DNA of 8,064 nt from Clostridia bacterium (GTDB lineage: Bacteria > Bacillota_A > Clostridia > Peptostreptococcales > JAAYPU01), in assembly GCA_022360735.1 (NCBI GenBank), contig JAKSCF010000482.1:1-8064 (forward strand). The letters are read 5' to 3'. The position numbers were made by a program, and so were the translations under genes. Every line of letters starts with the position of its first letter. Position 1 is the first letter of the stretch. Below the pieces are notes generated by a model. It made no database searches. It worked only from the letters and a program-made list of their open reading frames with translations, and was not told the DNA's origin. This document shows positions 4,707 to 8,064 of this stretch, piece by piece.

Positions 4707-7271
4707 ATGATTTACGGATTTAAAACAAGTAAAGTGCCGCTTTTGTCAAAAGTAGGTGGAAAGGCAAAATCTTTAATTGAAACAACAAAAGCAGGATTAA
4801 ATGTGCCTGAAGGATTTGTATTATCAGTAGATTTCTTTACAAGTTGGATGGATGAAATTAAATCTACTCCGGTATGGAAGCGTTTCTTAGAAACACCATC
4901 TAAAGAAATGTGTGACGAACTTAAAAAGCTTACAAAGGATTTAGAATTTAACTCGGAACAAAAGAAAGCCATAGAAAAAGAACTGAAAAAACTCTCAAAG
5001 CACTCTATATTTGCAGTACGTTCTTCATCTCCTGAGGAAGATTTAGAAGATACAAGTTTTGCAGGTATGTATGAAACGTATCTTGGCGTAACAAAAGCCC
5101 ATTTAGATCAAGCCATAAAAAAAGCTTTTGCTTCAATGCTGGATACCCGTGTTGTAGAATACAAAAAATTAAATCATATATCTCTTGAAAATCCACAGAT
5201 CGCAATTATTGTTCAACGCCAAATTGCTTCTGAAATTAGTGGTATTGCGTTTTCGTTAAACCCTCAGAACAATTGTTATGACGAAGCAGTCATTAATGCC
5301 GGCTTTGGATTAGGCGAAACCATCGTATCAGGTCAAGTAACACCGGATACCTATATAGTGGAAAAAGTAAAGAAAAAAATCATTGAAAAGAATGTGATGG
5401 ATAAAGCCATAGGATTATGGCTGCAAGAAGATGGTGGCACGATTGAAAAAAATAATGAAAATCCAAAGGTTCAAGCACTCACTGATGAGCAGATTCTTCA
5501 AGTGTCGGGCCTGGCTACAAAGTGTGAGCATCATTACAGTTTGCCTATTGATATGGAGTGGGCCATTGCAGATGGACAGCTGTATCTATTGCAAGCACGT
5601 CCAATAACCACATACCTGCGGCTCTATGATGATATGATCACTCAGCCGGGAGAAAGAAAAAAACTCTATATGGATACCATTGTATTGACACAAGGCTTTT
5701 CTGAAAACTTTTCAGTTTTAGGATTGGATATCTTTTCAGAATTACTTGAAAGAGCAAAAGGGGGTATGATGCCAAAAGGTAAAGAGGGCGTTGCCTTATA
5801 CACTCACGGCCGACAGTATTTAATCGTTTCACACTGGCTGAAAAGTTTTGGGGTAAAAAGAACAAAGCAAATGATGGGCAGCTATGAAAAACCAACAAAA
5901 AAAGTACTTGAAAGCATTGACTTAGTTGGTGAATACATGCCGGAAAAATCAACTAAAAAATTAAAAAAAATGAGAAAGAGAACCATCGTATTTTTATTAA
6001 AAAACGTACCGGCCATGGTTAGTGGAATGTGTAACCACAAAAAAGCCGTCAACAATTACAATGAAGCCGCGAAAAAAGTATTCAACGCTTATAAAAACGT
6101 AGTCCAAAGTGATAAGCCTTTCGATGAATTGGTAGATGGGACTTTTGATGCTTTTGAAGACCTAATAGGTCCGGCAACCGGATTGATCGGAGGTATAATA
6201 AGTTTCGCAAGAATTAAAAAATTGTTTAAAAATCAAGGCATGGATGATGAGCTCATCACGCTTAACATGGATTTGCACGGAAATCCGACCAGTGCTATGG
6301 GGTATGCAATGCTGGATTTGGCATCCTATGACGAAGTACAAAAAACCAACACAGCAGAAACCTTTATTAAAAAACTTGAGAATCGTGAATTTTCACAAGA
6401 CTTTATGGATGCTTACAATGATTATATGCAAAAATATGGCGCAAGAGGTTTTAAAGAAATCGATATAGTAACACCGCGTACATGGGAAAATCCAGAAAAG
6501 TTTTTTCATCAATTAAAACAGCTCCGTTTAGATGATAATCAGGTTTTAAATGTAAAGACTAAAAAAGAAGCAGGTTATCAGAAGCTTCTGGCTAAAGCAA
6601 AAGAACTGGGTAAAGACAAGAAATTTGTGAAATTAGCCGAAACATACAATGCCGTTATGGGGCTTCGTGAACATCCCAAATATATGTATGTAGTAAGTGT
6701 TGGTACCCTTAGAAAATGTGTCTTAGAGATAAGTGAAACATTTGTAAAAGAGGGTAGATTAAATCATGTTAACCAAATATTTGACCTTCATATCAATCAG
6801 ATAGCCGAAGCTCAAAAAAACTCTGAACTTGAGTTATTACCTTTGATTGAAAAAAATACCGCACCACAAAAGAAAAATGCCCATATTAAGGATTGGCCAA
6901 AGATCATTGACAGCCGAGGAAAAATCTTTAGATATATTCGTGAGAGTGAAGAAGGAGACATCATAGGCGATGCCATTTCTCCGGGTAGTATTCGAGGCCT
7001 TGCCAAAGTCTTGTCATCACCATACGAAAAACCTCTTGAAAAAGGTGAAATCCTTGTAACCAGGGCAACCGAACCTTCATGGACACCCATTTTTGTCAAT
7101 GCTGCCGGTGTAGTACTGGAAATCGGGGGACCTCTTCAACATGGTGCTATCATTGCCAGAGAATATGGTATTCCATGTGTCAGCGGCGTAGACAGAGCTA
7201 CGGAAATCATTAAAGATGGTGATTTGATAGAAGTGGATGGATCAAGCGGTATTGTAAAGGTTATAAAGTAG
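4707..7271 (+). CDS. Rifampin phosphotransferase/PEP synthase-like phosphotransferase (YvkC-like)
   Basis: An 854-residue cytoplasmic enzyme with three parts. Residues 1-305 are an ATP-binding PPDK-N domain: K-V-G-G-K (Lys19), A-V-R-S-S-S-P-E-E-D (Arg105), G-F-G-L-G-E-T-I-V-S-G near 199-209, and D-M-E-W-A...L-L-Q-A-R-P-I-T-T (Glu284, Gln296, Arg298). Residues 310-740 form the helical acceptor region, with Y-G-A-R-G-F-K-E-I-D-I-V-T-P-R (577-591) and L-R-E-H-P-K-Y (653-659). Residues 755-854 are the swivelling His domain, with G-G-P-L-Q-H-G-A-I-I-A-R-E-Y-G and phosphoryl-carrier His812. Rifampin phosphotransferases of this layout (867 residues in Listeria, as I recall) move ATP's beta-phosphate to the drug; PEP synthases act on pyruvate. 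Length and order fit the former, but the acceptor region diverges, so the substrate is open. ATG 4707 lies 5 bases after AAGGAGG (4695-4701). The gene sits 70 bases after the MFS gene with no terminator between. Confidence 0.85.
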   Translation: MIYGFKTSKVPLLSKVGGKAKSLIETTKAGLNVPEGFVLSVDFFTSWMDEIKSTPVWKRFLETPSKEMCDELKKLTKDLEFNSEQKKAIEKELKKLSKHSIFAVRSSSPEEDLEDTSFAGMYETYLGVTKAHLDQAIKKAFASMLDTRVVEYKKLNHISLENPQIAIIVQRQIASEISGIAFSLNPQNNCYDEAVINAGFGLGETIVSGQVTPDTYIVEKVKKKIIEKNVMDKAIGLWLQEDGGTIEKNNENPKVQALTDEQILQVSGLATKCEHHYSLPIDMEWAIADGQLYLLQARPITTYLRLYDDMITQPGERKKLYMDTIVLTQGFSENFSVLGLDIFSELLERAKGGMMPKGKEGVALYTHGRQYLIVSHWLKSFGVKRTKQMMGSYEKPTKKVLESIDLVGEYMPEKSTKKLKKMRKRTIVFLLKNVPAMVSGMCNHKKAVNNYNEAAKKVFNAYKNVVQSDKPFDELVDGTFDAFEDLIGPATGLIGGIISFARIKKLFKNQGMDDELITLNMDLHGNPTSAMGYAMLDLASYDEVQKTNTAETFIKKLENREFSQDFMDAYNDYMQKYGARGFKEIDIVTPRTWENPEKFFHQLKQLRLDDNQVLNVKTKKEAGYQKLLAKAKELGKDKKFVKLAETYNAVMGLREHPKYMYVVSVGTLRKCVLEISETFVKEGRLNHVNQIFDLHINQIAEAQKNSELELLPLIEKNTAPQKKNAHIKDWPKIIDSRGKIFRYIRESEEGDIIGDAISPGSIRGLAKVLSSPYEKPLEKGEILVTRATEPSWTPIFVNAAGVVLEIGGPLQHGAIIAREYGIPCVSGVDRATEIIKDGDLIEVDGSSGIVKVIK

Positions 7272-7290
7272 ATCAATACAAATTTTGATT

Positions 7291-7325
7291 TGGAGCATGG
7301 ATTCTTAAATTCATGCTCCATTTTT
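7291..7325 (+). terminator. Strong intrinsic terminator of the operon
   Basis: A 13-bp stem (7291-7303 with 7308-7320, one G-T pair) built on TGGAGCATG/CATGCTCCA with a 4-base loop CTTA is followed directly by TTTTT (7321-7325). It lies 19 bases after the phosphotransferase stop and marks the end of the three-gene operon. Confidence 0.9.
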
Positions 7326-7402
7326 ACATAGTTATTTTCCAGCAAAATTTTAGACAGCTAAATGAATGCTGATAAACTTGTTTTTTTATCAACCTTTACA
7401 GA

Positions 7403-7909
7403 TTATTCTTTTATGTAGCTTGCAACGATTTCACCATAATATAAAACATGAAAATCGTTATCAGAATACTTTGCTTCTCTGATGCCTTTATCTAGGGTAC
7501 CTGGTTCCATTGCTTGCTTGTAAACGACTTTGCACTCATAATGAAGATCGCATTCTTCAATAATAGGGCCATTGACGACTTTGCCTTTTTTTGGGGTTAA
7601 ATTACATGCTTCAAATTTGTCAATATCTCTCTTTGATTTCGTACCACAAAGTGCCAATTCTTTTTTTAAATTTTTTGAAAGCGGGAAGCTGACTGTAAAC
7701 TCATCTGTTTTTTCAAGAAGCTCATAGGTATACCTTGAATATCTCACAGCGGCCATAAAAATAGGCTTATTCCATATGAATCCTATATTTCCCCACCCTA
7801 TGGTCATGGTGTTGATCTCATCACCACCCTTTACAGTAAGGAAAGCCCCTTTTCTCAACTGTTCAAGCATTTCTTTTGACATCTCATTGTAATGAATATC
7901 TTTAAACAT
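7403..7909 (-). CDS. Flavin reductase-like FMN-binding protein
   Basis: A 168-residue soluble protein of the flavin reductase-like domain family (PF01613 type), which bind FMN and either reduce it with NAD(P)H or serve as small flavoproteins. The visible pattern is the opening beta strand with K-G-A-F-L-T-V (about 20-26), then N-T-M-T-I-G-W-G-N-I-G-F-I-W-N-K-P-I (33-50). A-V-R-Y-S-R-Y-T follows (54-61), then E-F-T-V-S-F-P (70-76) and L-A-L-C-G-T-x-S-x-R-D-I-D-K-F. These are the phosphate- and flavin-contact blocks of the family. It is a full-length short version. The start is ATG 7909 with AAAGGAGG (7916-7923) 6 bases before. It is a single gene converging on the operon, with its likely promoter in the palindrome near the right edge. 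Its electron partner is unknown. Confidence 0.88.
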   Translation of the reverse strand: MFKDIHYNEMSKEMLEQLRKGAFLTVKGGDEINTMTIGWGNIGFIWNKPIFMAAVRYSRYTYELLEKTDEFTVSFPLSKNLKKELALCGTKSKRDIDKFEACNLTPKKGKVVNGPIIEECDLHYECKVVYKQAMEPGTLDKGIREAKYSDNDFHVLYYGEIVASYIKE

Positions 7910-7915
7910 ACAAAG

Positions 7916-7923
7916 CCTCCTTT
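7916..7923 (-). promoter_or_regulatory. Ribosome binding site of flavin reductase-like gene
   Basis: AAAGGAGG on the minus strand lies 6 bases before the ATG at 7909 and fixes the start. Confidence 0.85.
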
Positions 7924-7934
7924 ATTATTAATAT

Positions 7935-7949
7935 ATTACCTATTGTAAT
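7935..7949. promoter_or_regulatory. Short inverted repeat in flavin reductase leader
   Basis: ATTAC-CTATT-GTAAT has perfect 5-base arms, 12 bases upstream of the ribosome site. Its size would suit a MarR- or HxlR-type regulator site, but in such AT-rich DNA it may be chance. No regulator gene is visible in the window. Confidence 0.25.
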
Positions 7950-7978
7950 AATTAAATTTGAGATATATACTTGTTATC

Positions 7979-8037
7979 TAAAATTATAGATATAATTTAT
8001 GTTTATATCTTCATCATAAATTATATCTATAATTTTA
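7979..8037. repeat. 23-bp perfect AT-rich palindrome
   Basis: Arms at 7979-8001 and 8015-8037 are exact reverse complements over 23 bases, with a 13-base loop. Allowing one bulged base, pairing goes on for about five more pairs on the outside (TATCT at 7975-7979 against AGATA at 8038-8042). Its right arm contains the predicted -10 of the flavin reductase gene. It may be an operator, or the end of an unseen gene to the right. Confidence 0.7.
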
Positions 8038-8048
8038 AGATATGTAAA
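8020..8048 (-). promoter_or_regulatory. Predicted promoter of flavin reductase-like gene
   Basis: On the minus strand: TTTACA (8043-8048, 5 of 6), a 17-base spacer, then a perfect TATAAT (8020-8025). The expected start is near 8013, leaving a leader of about 100 bases. Most of the promoter falls in the right arm of the 23-bp palindrome. The surrounding AT-richness lowers certainty. Confidence 0.5.
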
Positions 8049-8064
8049 ATAAAATTAATGAAAA

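Noticed and set aside
4707..7271. Classical pyruvate, phosphate dikinase or PEP synthase (ppsA)
   Set aside because: The order ATP domain, helical acceptor region, C-terminal His domain matches the rifampin phosphotransferase type. PPDK and PEP synthase place the His domain in the middle with a C-terminal PEP/pyruvate TIM barrel, which is absent.
7370..7391. Inverted repeat TGATAAA/TTTATCA after the flavin reductase stop, as its terminator
   Set aside because: Only 7 weak A-T-rich pairs with no T run after it on the minus strand, so chance is likely; the end of this transcript is not identified.

Overview
The window looks like chromosomal DNA of a low-GC Gram-positive bacterium, most likely a member of the Clostridia. 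The basis is the AT-rich composition, strong AAGGAGG-type ribosome binding sites, consensus sigma-A-type promoters, and the families present (ATC hydrolase-like protein, clostridial-type flavin reductase, TetR regulators, PEP-synthase-like phosphotransferase). I see no rRNA, tRNA, CRISPR array, transposase or phage gene. Genes sit close together and no gene-free stretch exceeds about 210 bases.

Layout. (1) Positions 2-838: the 3' part of a drug/metabolite (EamA/DMT) transporter whose start lies off the left edge. A hairpin follows at 857-883. (2) Positions 895-1737, minus strand: an L-2-amino-thiazoline-4-carboxylate (ATC) hydrolase-like protein. It is divergent from a TetR regulator at 1946-2557. 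Their promoters overlap in the shared 208-base gap, and a TetR-type inverted repeat lies just downstream of the hydrolase promoter. The TetR gene ends in a clear terminator. (3) Positions 2639-7325: an apparent three-gene operon made of a second TetR regulator, a 12-TM MFS efflux protein, and an 854-residue phosphotransferase with the rifampin phosphotransferase/PEP synthase layout. It is driven by a consensus promoter embedded in a perfect 13-base inverted repeat and closed by a strong terminator. (4) Positions 7403-7909, minus strand: a flavin reductase-like FMN-binding protein. Its likely promoter lies inside a 23-bp perfect palindrome near the right edge.

How the genes work together. Operon (3) reads as a self-repressed chemical-defence module. 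The TetR protein would sense a small molecule and release the promoter, the MFS pump would export the compound, and the phosphotransferase would inactivate it or a relative by ATP-dependent phosphorylation through His812. The substrate cannot be read from sequence. A similar trio (TetR, MFS, uncharacterised phosphotransferase) exists in Bacillus subtilis as yvkB/yvkA/yvkC, as I recall it, which suggests a conserved but uncharacterised system. Module (2) looks like a separate TetR-controlled hydrolase. The transporter in (1) and the reductase in (4) show no evident link to either.
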